A DNA stretch of 64,000 bases from Heliorestis convoluta. Its GTDB lineage: Bacteria > Bacillota > Desulfitobacteriia > Heliobacteriales > Heliobacteriaceae. Made by a program: the position numbers and the translations under genes. The stretch covers positions 2,791,001 to 2,855,000 of the forward strand of contig NZ_CP045875.1 of the NCBI RefSeq assembly GCF_009649955.1, read 5' to 3'. Below, one piece after another: positions 55,545 through 64,000 of this stretch. Position 1 is the first letter of the stretch. Each line of letters opens with the position of its first letter. The notes beneath the pieces were generated by a model that was not told where the DNA came from, did no database searches, and saw nothing but the letters and a program-made list of their open reading frames with translations.

Positions 55545-56861
55545 TCAGTCAATCCGATAAGCCACTCTCATTACTTCTTGAATCGTTGTATAGCCTTGTA
55601 AGGCTTTATAGATTCCGTCTTCTCGCAATGTTATCATGCCACCTCTAGTGGCCGATTGGCGAATGGCTTCAACAGAAGCTTTGTTCATAATTAGCTGTCG
55701 TTCTTCCGTTTTTATAGGTAAAACTTCATGAATGGCAATTCGGCCTTTATAGCCTGTTTGATTACAAGCAGAACAGCCTAGGCCTTTGAATAAAGTCACG
55801 TCTTTTTTGGGCTCTACTTGCAGGAAAAAGCGCTCTAGAGCATCTTGCTCTGGTGTATAGCTACTTTTGCAATGATCACAAATCTTTCGCACCAGTCTTT
55901 GGGCCACAATACCTATAACGGATGAGGCAACACGGTAAGGCTCTAGCCCCATGTCTATCAGTCGAGTAACAGCACCAGCAGCGTCACCAGTATGTAATGT
56001 GGAAAGAACAAGGTGCCCTGTTATGGCTGCACCTACAGCAATGTCTGCTGTTTCTTGATCTCGTATCTCACCCACCATAATTACATCAGGATCTTGACGT
56101 AAGATAGAGCGTAAAGCCCAAGGGAAAGTCAGGCCTGCTTTGCTGTTGACTTGTATCTGGCTGACACCGTCAAGCACATATTCTACAGGATCTTCAATCG
56201 TAACGATTTTCTGCTCGCGATGGTTCAAGCAGTAGAGACTGCTGTAGAGCGTTGTTGTTTTTCCTGATCCTGTAGGCCCTGTGAGTAAAATCATGCCATA
56301 GCTATGCTGGATCATTTTCTTGTACAAAGGTAGAACTTTTTCCTGAAAACACAAATCTTCCAGTGAGATCGGCGCTTTTTCTTTATCCAAGATGCGAATG
56401 GTGCAATTTTCTCCAAAAATAGTCGGCAAAGTAGCAACACGCAAATCAATGGCTTTGCCCTGATCTTCAATTTGAATGCGACCATCTTGAGGAATCCGTT
56501 TCTGTGCAATATCCATCTGTGCAAGCACTTTGATTCTTGATAAAAGAGTGCCATGGAGCATAGGAGGTAGGGTCATTCCATCTTGTAAAATACCATCGAT
56601 GCGATAACGTACTGTCGTTTTGTCTTTGTGGATTTCAACGTGAATATCACTCGCCTCGCTTTGCAAGGCTTCTCGCAAAATGGAGTCTACCAATCGAACC
56701 ATTGATTCTTCATCTTCATTAAGCAAGGTTGGCAATGAAGCTTTCTCCAGGCGAAAAAATCGAGTCATATCGAGTCGTGCTGTGCGATACATTGTTCCCG
56801 CTGTTGCTGTCTCTCCCACCAACCAATTCTTTTTCTCTTCTTTTGCAGCCTCTTGATTCAT
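55545..56861 (-). CDS. pilB: Type IV pilus assembly ATPase PilB/GspE (short form)
   Basis: The 438-residue secretion ATPase polymerises pilin. It has Walker A TGPTGSGKTTTLYSSL, Asp box IEDPVEYVL, Walker B RSILRQDPDVIMVGEIRDQETADIA, His box STLHTGDAAGAVTRL and the tetracysteine zinc motif CDHCKSSY...CSACNQTGYKG. The usual N-terminal MshEN/T2SSE_N domain is missing; only about 70 residues precede the catalytic part, like ComGA. Start ATG 56861 behind AAAGGATACA. First gene of the operon. Confidence 0.95.
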   Translation of the reverse strand: MNQEAAKEEKKNWLVGETATAGTMYRTARLDMTRFFRLEKASLPTLLNEDEESMVRLVDSILREALQSEASDIHVEIHKDKTTVRYRIDGILQDGMTLPPMLHGTLLSRIKVLAQMDIAQKRIPQDGRIQIEDQGKAIDLRVATLPTIFGENCTIRILDKEKAPISLEDLCFQEKVLPLYKKMIQHSYGMILLTGPTGSGKTTTLYSSLYCLNHREQKIVTIEDPVEYVLDGVSQIQVNSKAGLTFPWALRSILRQDPDVIMVGEIRDQETADIAVGAAITGHLVLSTLHTGDAAGAVTRLIDMGLEPYRVASSVIGIVAQRLVRKICDHCKSSYTPEQDALERFFLQVEPKKDVTLFKGLGCSACNQTGYKGRIAIHEVLPIKTEERQLIMNKASVEAIRQSATRGGMITLREDGIYKALQGYTTIQEVMRVAYRID

Positions 56862-57338
56862 TGTATCCTTTGATCCCTCCCTTCTTCTTGTGTGAAAAAT
56901 CCAACAATTCTCCTTCCTTCCCGAAAAAGTTACAAACATCTTCTTTTAATGCCATTAACTGTATCGGTTGATACTCCCTTATTCTCTATAGACTTCCTTT
57001 TACCTCTTTTTTCGGAAGAAAAATTTTAGTATTTTTTTGGTTTGGTGTAATTATTTGTATTTTGGTTGTTTTCTTTGTCTTTTTAAGCAGCGATCTCATT
57101 TTTTGTTTAAAATAAACAAAGCATGATGTCGTGGTAGACTTCATGCTTTTTCCAATAATACATAATACCTGACTTTTGACTATTAAATTAGGACCATACT
57201 ATCTGGTAAAATCATAGAGGGCTTATACCGCCAGCTAAGCTAGCGACAGCCGAAGTCCCCAGTCCCGCTGCGGAAAGCGTGATTGATCAGTCCCAGGGGG
57301 TTTTTTAGAGATATGTTTTTAGAAAGAAGGTGAAATTG
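56862..57338. other. Divergent intergenic region between the pilus operon and the amidotransferase gene
   Basis: These 477 bases are AT-rich and contain no protein gene. They include a hairpin AAGCATGA/TCATGCTT (57118-57152) followed by T on the plus strand. The structured GC-rich leader (57205-57310) is listed separately. Confidence 0.6.
57205..57310 (+). promoter_or_regulatory. GC-rich structured leader of the amidotransferase gene (unknown)
   Basis: An isolated GC-rich block in AT-rich DNA. GGCT...AGCC and CGCT-GCGGAA-AGCG can pair, and GTCCCC may pair with the AGGGGG that precedes TTTTTT, as in an attenuator. It lies about 30 bases before the gene. I could not match it to a known riboswitch family. 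Confidence 0.4.
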
Positions 57339-58055
57339 TTGAAAAAGCTTTTCATTATCAAAACAGGAAGCACCTTTTCTTCTATATGCGACAAGCACGG
57401 TGACTTTGAAGACTTTATTACGGCTCAACTAGAGATAGACTCTCAAGAAGTAGAAGTGATTCATGCTTGCACGGCAGAAGTCTTCCCTCCTGTGATGAAT
57501 TCCATGGGAATCATCATAACAGGCTCTCATGCCATGGTTACGGATCAAGAGCCCTGGATGGTAAAATTGGCACAGTGGTTACAAGAAACTGTTTCAGCAA
57601 GGGTTCCTGTATTAGGCATTTGCTTTGGTCATCAATTATTAGCCCATGCTTTTGGTGGTCTTGTAGATTATCATCCCAAAGGCATTGAAATTGGAACTGT
57701 TTCGATTGAACTTACGGAAGAAGGAAGAAAAGACTCTTTACTTGGGTTTTTGCCTTCTTCGTTCCAAGGTCATGTTACTCATGCTCAGACGGTTCTTCAA
57801 CTTCCACCTGGTGCAACGCTTTTGGCAAAAAATGATTTTGAACCCCACCATGCTTTTGTTCTCCATGATCGTATCTGGGGCGTACAGTTTCATCCCGAAT
57901 TCACAGCTGAGATTACATATCACTATGTACAAAAACAAAAAGATAAATTAGGCAAAGCTGGAATGAATATAGAGACCATTGAAGAATCCATCCACGATAC
58001 TGTGTATGGTGCACAATTGCTAAAGCGTTTTTTGACTATCGCGAGTGATTGTTAG
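57339..58055 (+). CDS. Class I glutamine amidotransferase domain protein
   Basis: The 238-residue stand-alone GATase1 has the nucleophile in VLGICFGHQLLAHAFGG (about residues 90-106) and the His-Glu pair in GVQFHPEFTAEI. It resembles the GuaA glutaminase domain but has no synthetase partner next to it, so the acceptor is unknown. TTG at 57339 is chosen because AAGGTGA lies before it and the product then begins KKLFIIKTGST; TTG 57336 and GTG 57330 are possible. Monocistronic, with a structured leader. Confidence 0.88.
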   Translation: MKKLFIIKTGSTFSSICDKHGDFEDFITAQLEIDSQEVEVIHACTAEVFPPVMNSMGIIITGSHAMVTDQEPWMVKLAQWLQETVSARVPVLGICFGHQLLAHAFGGLVDYHPKGIEIGTVSIELTEEGRKDSLLGFLPSSFQGHVTHAQTVLQLPPGATLLAKNDFEPHHAFVLHDRIWGVQFHPEFTAEITYHYVQKQKDKLGKAGMNIETIEESIHDTVYGAQLLKRFLTIASDC

Positions 58056-58152
58056 GAAGCGCGACCGGTCTTCACTTTCTTTTGACAATATTGCAATATA
58101 GCAGCGTAGTATGGAATAAGACAGTTATTCTATTTGTCCATGAAAAAAAGCT

Positions 58153-58182
58153 AAAAAAGCTTCCGCATAACGCGGAAGCTTT
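58153..58182 (-). terminator. Terminator of the five-tRNA operon
   Basis: AAAGCTTCCGC pairs with GCGGAAGCTTT, and on the minus strand TTTTTTAGCTTTTTTTC follows. It is 14 bases beyond tRNA-Thr. Confidence 0.9.
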
Positions 58183-58195
58183 ACCTTCTTGAAAA

Positions 58196-58271
<76 letters not shown>

Positions 58272-58288
58272 ATCCCTATAAATTCTGA

Positions 58289-58365
58289 TGGCGGAGCTGA
58301 CGGGATTCGAACCCGCGGTCTCCTGCGTGACAGGCAGGCATGTTAGGCCTCTACACCACAGCTCC
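58289..58365 (-). tRNA. tRNA-Asp (anticodon GTC)
   Basis: Acceptor GGAGCTG/CAGCTCC, anticodon stem CCTGC/GCAGG with loop CTGTCAC, T-arm GGTTCGAATC; CCA is encoded. Confidence 0.95.
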
Positions 58366-58371
58366 ATTTTT

Positions 58372-58447
58372 TGGTGGGCGATGACAGGATCGAACTGCCG
58401 ACCCCCTGCTTGTAAGGCAGGTGCTCTCCCAGCTGAGCTAATCGCCC
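58372..58447 (-). tRNA. tRNA-Val (anticodon TAC)
   Basis: Acceptor GGGCGAT/ATCGCCC, anticodon stem CCTGC/GCAGG with loop CTTACAA, T-arm AGTTCGATC; CCA is encoded. Confidence 0.95.
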
Positions 58448-58455
58448 AAAATAAT

Positions 58456-58531
58456 TGGTGACCCGTAGGGGATTCGAACCCCTGTTACCGCCGTGAAAGG
58501 GCGGTGTCTTAGACCACTTGACCAACGGGCC
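58456..58531 (-). tRNA. tRNA-Glu (anticodon TTC)
   Basis: Acceptor GGCCCGT pairs with ACGGGTC (one G-U pair), anticodon stem CCGCC/GGCGG with loop CTTTCAC, T-arm GGTTCGAATC; CCA is encoded. Confidence 0.95.
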
Positions 58532-58535
58532 TTTT

Positions 58536-58611
58536 TGGTTGCGGGGGCAGGACTTGAACCTGCGACCTTCGGGTTATGAGCCCGACGAGCTGCCAGCTGC
58601 TCCACCCCGCG
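58536..58611 (-). tRNA. Initiator tRNA-fMet (anticodon CAT)
   Basis: The acceptor CGCGGGG has the C1-A72 mismatch, and three G-C pairs flank the CTCATAA anticodon loop; both are initiator hallmarks. CCA is encoded. First of the five-tRNA operon. Confidence 0.95.
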
Positions 58612-58729
58612 TCATTGTGGAACTACATAATATCACTATTTACTGCATCTGTCTACTGGTTCTTTTTGGCAATGGCTTGTGTTATTATGATGGCAATCGA
58701 TAATAAACGAAGAAAGGTTTGCTGTTCTG

Positions 58730-59560
58730 ATGAAAGATGATAAAAAAGAGCATAGCCAACAGGTTATAGAATCCCATCGCTATGACTTCGGAAAAGACGC
58801 CGAAGCCTTTTGGGATACTAGGGCTGAGCAATTCTATAGGAGCACACAAAAAAGCGGCAAAAACCAGATAGAGAGCCTCATGAAATTCCTCCTCGAAAGA
58901 AATCTACTTCAAGAAAGTAGCTCTTTATTGGACGTGGGATGCGGTACAGGAAGACATGCTCTCGCCTATGCAAAAAAGGTTAGAGCAGTAGTTGGTACAG
59001 ATATTTCAGCAGGTATGCTCGATTACGCTCAAAAAAGCAGTAGAGAAGAAGACATAAAGAACCTACAGTTTGTGAAACTAGACTGGCAGCAAGCCGATTT
59101 GAAATTGTTACAATGGACGAAGCGCTTTGATTTCGTCTTTTCCTCCATGTGTCCCGCCATTGAAAGCAAAGAAAGTCTACTAAAAATGTCAGAGGCAAGC
59201 AAAGGCTATTGCCTAATCAATCGCTTTGTTCAACGAAAAGACGAAGTAGGCGATCGCTTAAGAGAGCATCTGCAAGTTGATGCGCACAATGATCCTCACA
59301 ATAAACGCGAGAAAGCATTGGCTATTTTTAATGAATTGTGGTCTTTGGGGTATTATCCGGAAATTACCTACCTAGATGCACAGGAAGAACTATTTTTTAC
59401 AGCAAAGGAAGCTGTGGCTCATTATACGATGAGGCTCGGCACAATTACAGCAGCTCAACAAGAAGAGATGGAAAACTTTTTCCAGAAAGAAGCTGAAAAA
59501 GGGATGATTCATTTAAGGCCCAGTTCTAAGGCAGCGTGGATTCTCTGGAAAGCAGACTAA
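58730..59560 (+). CDS. SAM-dependent methyltransferase
   Basis: The 276-residue class I methyltransferase has the SAM motif LLDVGCGTGRHALAYAKK (motif I, about residues 64-81), VVGTDISAGMLDYAQKSS (motif II) and a FVFSSMCPAI segment at motif IV. The substrate is not predictable. The stop overlaps the end of the convergent ABC permease gene by four bases. ATG 58730 behind GAAAGG. Confidence 0.85.
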   Translation: MKDDKKEHSQQVIESHRYDFGKDAEAFWDTRAEQFYRSTQKSGKNQIESLMKFLLERNLLQESSSLLDVGCGTGRHALAYAKKVRAVVGTDISAGMLDYAQKSSREEDIKNLQFVKLDWQQADLKLLQWTKRFDFVFSSMCPAIESKESLLKMSEASKGYCLINRFVQRKDEVGDRLREHLQVDAHNDPHNKREKALAIFNELWSLGYYPEITYLDAQEELFFTAKEAVAHYTMRLGTITAAQQEEMENFFQKEAEKGMIHLRPSSKAAWILWKAD

Positions 59561-60363
59561 TGCGATTTTTGAAAGACACTTTCCACCTCTCTACCAAGCA
59601 TGGCGAGGGACATTACTAGCAAGGTTACCAAGAGCCAGGGATAGAAAAGCCACCATTGCCAATAAGGCGTATAGTAAATGCCCTGAAAGTTTATCGCATG
59701 ATTCATAATGATACCCCAACTGCGTGCTGTCGGATCACCGAGCCCGATAAAAGCCAAAGAGGCTTCTGCAACAATAGCCATACTTGTGATGCGAATGAAA
59801 GTGACAAGAAGTAGCGGAAATAATTCCGGTACAAAGTGGCGCTGAAGTAAATAAGGTATGGAAGCACCATAAAAACGTGCCAGCTTGATATAAGGTTGTT
59901 CTTGTAAGACCCTTGCTTGCGCTCTTACGATTCTAGCGGGCCTGGCCCAAGATAGAAACGCTAAAATAAGAATGATTTGAAGCGTAGAAGAGCCCAAAAA
60001 AGCAGCAGCCACAATCATCAAAGGCAATGTGGGCAGAGCCACGAGCACATCAATCAGTCGTAGCAATATACGATCAACGGTGCCACCAGCGATAGCCGCC
60101 GTCATGCCAATCAAAGTACCGCCCAGACCGGCAAGCAAGGCTGTAGAAAGGCCGATGAACAAACTAATTCTAGCACCATAGAGTAGCATAGACCAAAGAT
60201 CAACGCCTAAATCATCGGTACCAAGCAGATGGTTTCTACTTGGTCCTTCTAAAGGAGGACCTGAAGAAAATTCATAAGAGTGAACGGTAAGCCAAGGCGC
60301 AAATAACGCCATCAATAGAAAAAGGACCAAGATAATAAGAGAAAATCGCCCTGAGAAAGACAT
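59557..60363 (-). CDS. Oligopeptide/nickel-type ABC transporter permease (DppC/NikC-like)
   Basis: The 268-residue permease has the DppC hallmarks: an N-terminal membrane helix ending ALFAPWLTVH, then NHLLGTDDLGVDLWSMLLYGARISLFIGL and the coupling loop ARFYGASIPYLLQRHFVPEL. The reading frame is open for about 140 further bases upstream, with no ATG, so the start could lie earlier; ATG 60363 is the simplest choice. It is the last gene of the importer operon. Confidence 0.9.
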   Translation of the reverse strand: MSFSGRFSLIILVLFLLMALFAPWLTVHSYEFSSGPPLEGPSRNHLLGTDDLGVDLWSMLLYGARISLFIGLSTALLAGLGGTLIGMTAAIAGGTVDRILLRLIDVLVALPTLPLMIVAAAFLGSSTLQIILILAFLSWARPARIVRAQARVLQEQPYIKLARFYGASIPYLLQRHFVPELFPLLLVTFIRITSMAIVAEASLAFIGLGDPTARSWGIIMNHAINFQGIYYTPYWQWWLFYPWLLVTLLVMSLAMLGREVESVFQKSH

Positions 60364-60508
60364 TCTTTTCCAGATCCTAGATGTTCCGTAGAAAACTTTA
60401 TTGTAGAGTTGATTGCATCGATAGAGAGCTTTATCTTTTTTTACTCTATCTTGTATTACTGTAACTTTTTGATCTTTTTGTTGACTTTGCTCTTTATTTT
60501 TTGGGGCT

Positions 60509-61552
60509 CTATCTGTTGCTTGTTGAAACTGCTCTTTGATGATCGCTCTCCCCTTTCACAGTGACAGCGTTATCTCTCGTTCGAGGATCAAGATATTGAC
60601 TTACCAGATCGGCCAATACATTGGCGCTCATAACAACAATGGCTAAGAAAAGAAAAATTCCTTGCAACAAAGGATAATCTCGTACCATCACAGCTTGTTG
60701 CATTAAAAGCCCTAGCCCAGGGTAAGAAAAAACATTTTCAACCAGAACAACAGCGCCTATCATGCTTCCCATTTGTAAAGCAACTCTGGTAACGAGGGGC
60801 AAAAGTGCATTTCGTAAGCCATGGCGATAACGAATTGTAGCTTCTCCCAAAGCTTTGGCACGAGCTGTGCGTATGTAATCTTTCGGAATAATCGTAAGCA
60901 AAGTGTTGCGAACAAGAAGATAGTACTCTCCCAGGCGAGCGATAATTAAGGTTAATAAAGGCAACGCTGCATGATAGAGTAGATCTCCTACTTGCTCAGC
61001 CCAAGATTGATAGCTCACAAAAGGCGTCATCGCACCAGCCATCGGAAAAAGATCGAGCTGCACTGCTAGTAAAAAGAGAAAAGCCAATCCTAACAAAAAA
61101 GAGGGAATCTCTCCAAGAAAGACAAGAACACCATAAAGCCATTTATCTTGCCATTGCCCTTTTCTCCAAGCTGAATAGGTGCCTAGCCATAGGGCCAGCA
61201 AGACGGTACATAAGGTTGCTGTAATCATGAGAAAAAGAGTCCATGGCAATCGCTGTAAGAGAATCGTTGTGACTTCTTGCTGATAGTAATAACTGAAGCC
61301 AAGATCACCTTGTAAAAGATCGACAAGGTAATTTCCATATTGGTTTAGCAAGGGCTTGTCAAGTCCGTAATAGGCACGATAATAATCTAGTTGATCTGCT
61401 GTATACAATGTCACAACTTCTTCATAGTTACTAGAAAAATTCAAAAAAGGATCCCCCGGCATCAACCGGGGGAGAAAAAAATTAATTGTAATGATAAGCA
61501 AAAGAGTAAAGACATATTCAAAGAGTTTTCTTCTCTTTTTATCTAAAGCCAT
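60509..61552 (-). CDS. Oligopeptide/nickel-type ABC transporter permease (DppB/NikB-like)
   Basis: The 347-residue permease has FVFTLLLIITINFFLPRLMPGDPF at the N-terminus and the BPD-type coupling segment DYIRTARAKALGEATIRYRHGLRNALLP near residue 225, plus ENVFSYPGLGLLMQQAVMVRDYPLLQG. It forms the channel with the DppC-like partner. Confidence 0.93.
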   Translation of the reverse strand: MALDKKRRKLFEYVFTLLLIITINFFLPRLMPGDPFLNFSSNYEEVVTLYTADQLDYYRAYYGLDKPLLNQYGNYLVDLLQGDLGFSYYYQQEVTTILLQRLPWTLFLMITATLCTVLLALWLGTYSAWRKGQWQDKWLYGVLVFLGEIPSFLLGLAFLFLLAVQLDLFPMAGAMTPFVSYQSWAEQVGDLLYHAALPLLTLIIARLGEYYLLVRNTLLTIIPKDYIRTARAKALGEATIRYRHGLRNALLPLVTRVALQMGSMIGAVVLVENVFSYPGLGLLMQQAVMVRDYPLLQGIFLFLAIVVMSANVLADLVSQYLDPRTRDNAVTVKGESDHQRAVSTSNR

Positions 61553-61599
61553 TGATCATAAGTTCCTTTCTAAGTGAGAAAAGAAGGCGCCACTTACCT

Positions 61600-63171
61600 T
61601 TATCTAGCTAAAAAAGAGAGTTTGTTATGGGTGAGATTATGATGATCGTAGGCATGAAGCCAGCCACCATAAATATCGTGACGATAGGCCGTTTTACCGG
61701 TTGTAAAATATAGAGGGATTTCTGCAACTTCTTTTGCAAGAATTTCTTGTAGCTGCATGATGGTGTCTCGACGCTTTTCATCGTCTATTTCTTTTAGCTG
61801 TCTCAAAGCCAACTCTGTTACTTGTTCATTGGCATAGCCTGGTACCTTGCCGCTAATCGAAGTAGGCAAATCACTGGCAAAGCGTACTCGTAGATAATCG
61901 GGATCGCCACCCCAACCGCCGTGGCCGACTAACGCAATCTGATAGTTCCCTTCAACAATCCGGCTATCTCTACTTTTATTATCTGCCGCTACGACATCAA
62001 GTTGAATCCCTACCTTATGTAACTGTTCTTTCAATACTTCCCCAATACGAACTTCAAGATCAGCACCTACAAGTAGTTGGTACTTCAAAGGTTCTTTCAG
62101 TATTTCATTGCCTTGCTCTTTTGCTTTTGATAAAAGTTGAAGACTTTTTTCTAGATCTACATCGTAGGTAGGAAGATTGCTATGAAACCAGCGGTGATGG
62201 GGCGGTACTATACCCATGCTACCAGCTACGGCAGCACCACGAGCTGTTTTTTGGACCAGTTCTTGGCGATCGATTGCATAGGCAAAAGCTTGACGCATTT
62301 CTTTACTTTGAAATTCGGGCTGTCGCTCCATGTTAAAGATTAAGCGATAGCCATAATAGCCCGGCTTTTCCATTAAAGTTATATTTGCTCTTTCTTCAAA
62401 GCGCTTCTCAAGATCGGCTGGTACATCAGCAAGGTGAATTTCACCTTTTTCTAAAGCCAAAATGGAATCGCCAACGGGAATGAATTCTAACACATCAACT
62501 TGAGCAGCAGGTCCCCAGAAATCCTGGTACGCTTGGAAACGATATAACCCTTGTTCTTTGTTGTATTCTGTAAGCTGATAAGGTCCACTGCCTATAAGAG
62601 CACTTTCGTCTATAAACTTTTTCGGATCAGCGATATTAGCCCAGATATGTTTCGGTATTATAGGTACCATACCCAACGCTTCTAGAAAAGGCGCTTGACT
62701 TTCCGCTACTTCAAAAAGTACTTCTTGATCTGTAAGGGCTTCGATTCGGATAAGATAGGTTGGATCGATTACCAAGCTATGAATCCGTACAGGGTGATGT
62801 TGCTGATAGTATTGAAAGGAAAATGCAACATCATGGGCTGTCAAAGCCTTTCCATCATGCCAATTGATATCGGGTCGCAGTGTAAAAAGAAAAGACTTGC
62901 CATCTTCGCCAACTTCCCATTTTTCAGCGAGCCATGGAATAAGCCCTTTTTCATCTTTTTCTAATAAGGAATCAAAAATATAATACATTTTGCTATAACC
63001 AGGTCCACGAGAATAGTGGGTAAAGGGCTGTGGATAACCCCAGTCGCCACCTTCTAGGCGTACCGTTACAGGTTGATCTTGTGTCTCACTTTCTACTTTA
63101 GCTTGCTGAGCCGTACAACCTGTCAGCAGTAGAAATAGAAGAATTATAAGTAGAGTTACGCTTTTTTTCAT
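61600..63171 (-). CDS. Oligopeptide/nickel-type ABC transporter substrate-binding lipoprotein
   Basis: The 523-residue SBP family 5 protein starts with lipobox LTGC (about residue 19) and has the family blocks WEVGEDGKSFLFTLRPDINWHDGKALTAHDVAFSF and FAYAIDRQELVQKT. Ligand is a peptide, nickel chelate or similar; I see no clear specificity marker. A nickel role would suit the hydrogenase but is only a guess. The start overlaps the ATPase stop as ATGA. Confidence 0.92.
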   Translation of the reverse strand: MKKSVTLLIILLFLLLTGCTAQQAKVESETQDQPVTVRLEGGDWGYPQPFTHYSRGPGYSKMYYIFDSLLEKDEKGLIPWLAEKWEVGEDGKSFLFTLRPDINWHDGKALTAHDVAFSFQYYQQHHPVRIHSLVIDPTYLIRIEALTDQEVLFEVAESQAPFLEALGMVPIIPKHIWANIADPKKFIDESALIGSGPYQLTEYNKEQGLYRFQAYQDFWGPAAQVDVLEFIPVGDSILALEKGEIHLADVPADLEKRFEERANITLMEKPGYYGYRLIFNMERQPEFQSKEMRQAFAYAIDRQELVQKTARGAAVAGSMGIVPPHHRWFHSNLPTYDVDLEKSLQLLSKAKEQGNEILKEPLKYQLLVGADLEVRIGEVLKEQLHKVGIQLDVVAADNKSRDSRIVEGNYQIALVGHGGWGGDPDYLRVRFASDLPTSISGKVPGYANEQVTELALRQLKEIDDEKRRDTIMQLQEILAKEVAEIPLYFTTGKTAYRHDIYGGWLHAYDHHNLTHNKLSFLAR

Positions 63172-64000
63172 CCTATACTCATCTCTTTCTTGTTAATAGA
63201 ATTTACAGGAGCTACTGAGCAAGCTACAGGCTCTACGGGATTTGTAGGAGATAGAGAAAATACCTCTACAGGGGATGTGGAAGCTTTCGCGTTCGATTCC
63301 ATAGATTCTACATAATAATCAAGGGAGCGCTCCTCGATAATAGCCCCTTTATCCATGACTACAATTTTATCAGCTATTTTTCTTGCTACTTGCAGATCAT
63401 GGGTAATGAATAACATGGCAAAGCCCATACTGTTTTGTAAGCTTTTTAACAATCGCAATAAGTTGGCTTGTGTAGAGAGATCCAGCATCGATGTAATCTC
63501 ATCGGCAATGAGGAGTCGAGGCTTCATGACAAGAGCGCGGGCAATGGCCACTCTTTGCCGCTGACCTCCGCTTAGAGACGCGCAGGGTCTCGCAAGAAAA
63601 TCATCGTGAAAAGGCAGTTGCAGCTGCTTTAACAACGTGCAGATTCTTTCTTTTCGTTCTTCCTTTGTGCCGATATTGTTTACACGTAGAGGTTCTTCTA
63701 TGGCATCAAAAGTAGAAAGGCGTGGACTTAAAGAGCTATAGGGATCTTGCAAGACCAGTTGAATTCCTTTTTCTTGGCGAGAAGCGCCTTGACTTGTAAT
63801 GTCTTTTTCCATAAACATTACTTTGCCTTGATCTGCAGGCAAAAAGCCCGCTACAATCTGTGCAAGCGTTGATTTGCCTGCGCCGGAAGTACCAATTAAT
63901 GCAACTGTCTCGCTATGACGTACTTGTATAGAGCAATTTGTTACAGCAGTGATCTGCTGAGATGCGCTACCAAAATTTTTGGAAATATCAATTCCCTGGA
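63168..64000 (-). CDS. Oligopeptide/nickel-type ABC transporter ATP-binding protein (partial, 5' end outside window)
   Basis: The frame is open to the edge of the window. The visible part has Walker A GTSGAGKST (encoded near 63880), Q-loop region QLVLQDPYSSLSPRL, signature LSGGQRQRVAIARAL and Walker B LLIADEITSMLD. The last 55 residues are an unusual Ser/Val/Pro-rich tail. This is the DppF-type second ATPase; the DppD-type partner should lie upstream beyond 64000. Confidence 0.92.
   Translation of the reverse strand, partial: QGIDISKNFGSASQQITAVTNCSIQVRHSETVALIGTSGAGKSTLAQIVAGFLPADQGKVMFMEKDITSQGASRQEKGIQLVLQDPYSSLSPRLSTFDAIEEPLRVNNIGTKEERKERICTLLKQLQLPFHDDFLARPCASLSGGQRQRVAIARALVMKPRLLIADEITSMLDLSTQANLLRLLKSLQNSMGFAMLFITHDLQVARKIADKIVVMDKGAIIEERSLDYYVESMESNAKASTSPVEVFSLSPTNPVEPVACSVAPVNSINKKEMSIG

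Noticed and set aside
57205..57310. T-box or known riboswitch in front of the amidotransferase
   Set aside because: The T-box sequence AGGGTGG-ACCGCG and the conserved cores of the common riboswitch classes are absent, so only a generic structured leader is reported.

Overview
The window reads as chromosomal DNA of a low-to-mid GC Firmicute of the Clostridia type. The evidence is strong AGGAGG ribosome binding sites, frequent TTG and GTG starts, a GatCAB amidotransferase, the short HisG plus HisZ pair, a GerMN lipoprotein, a YerC-type repressor and anaerobic enzymes (NiFe hydrogenase, radical SAM). A member of the Heliobacteriaceae or a relative is my guess from overall gene content. No photosynthesis gene lies in the window, so this is not proven. 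Almost everything is on the minus strand.

Layout. (1) 1-1814: the first gene of a type I-D CRISPR-Cas operon (cas3'), cut by the window edge, with a clear sigma-A promoter. (2) 2158-4990: an osmoprotectant ABC importer (binding protein, permease, ATPase with CBS domains). (3) 5447-17375: gatC-gatA-gatB, a 762-residue unknown protein, adenine deaminase, ligA and pcrA. (4) 17453-25121: small unknown genes, an ABC-2 exporter with a membrane-anchored DUF4367-like protein, an MFS transporter, a His-rich ferritin-like protein, a YtqA-type radical SAM protein and an amphi-Trp-like protein. (5) 25324-33655: a full histidine operon in the order hisZ-G-D-C-B-H-A-F-IE behind a yerC gene; hisD is split by two single-base deletions. 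(6) 33860-45168: tatA, a TrpB2-like enzyme, a coiled-coil protein that looks like a catalytically dead exonuclease VII large subunit, a NiFe hydrogenase set (small, large, protease) with a cytochrome b5-like protein, selO, an aldo/keto reductase and an MFS transporter. (7) 45505-51082: a MacAB-like efflux system and small genes, one of them (42 residues) behind a strong promoter with a candidate Fur box. (8) 51313-58611: a four-tRNA and a five-tRNA cluster flanking a type IV pilus operon (pilB, pilC, pilA and four minor prepilins) and a glutamine amidotransferase. (9) 58730-64000: a methyltransferase and an oligopeptide/nickel-type ABC importer that runs off the edge.

The most unusual items are: a roughly 150-base structured repeat present twice in opposite orientation with compensatory stem changes (5262-5410 and 45251-45401); the doubly frameshifted hisD; two genes whose ribosome binding site points at a CTG codon (opuCA-like and the hydrogenase protease); a terminator whose 3' arm is the ribosome binding site of the next gene (21081-21139); and the XseA-like coiled-coil protein.
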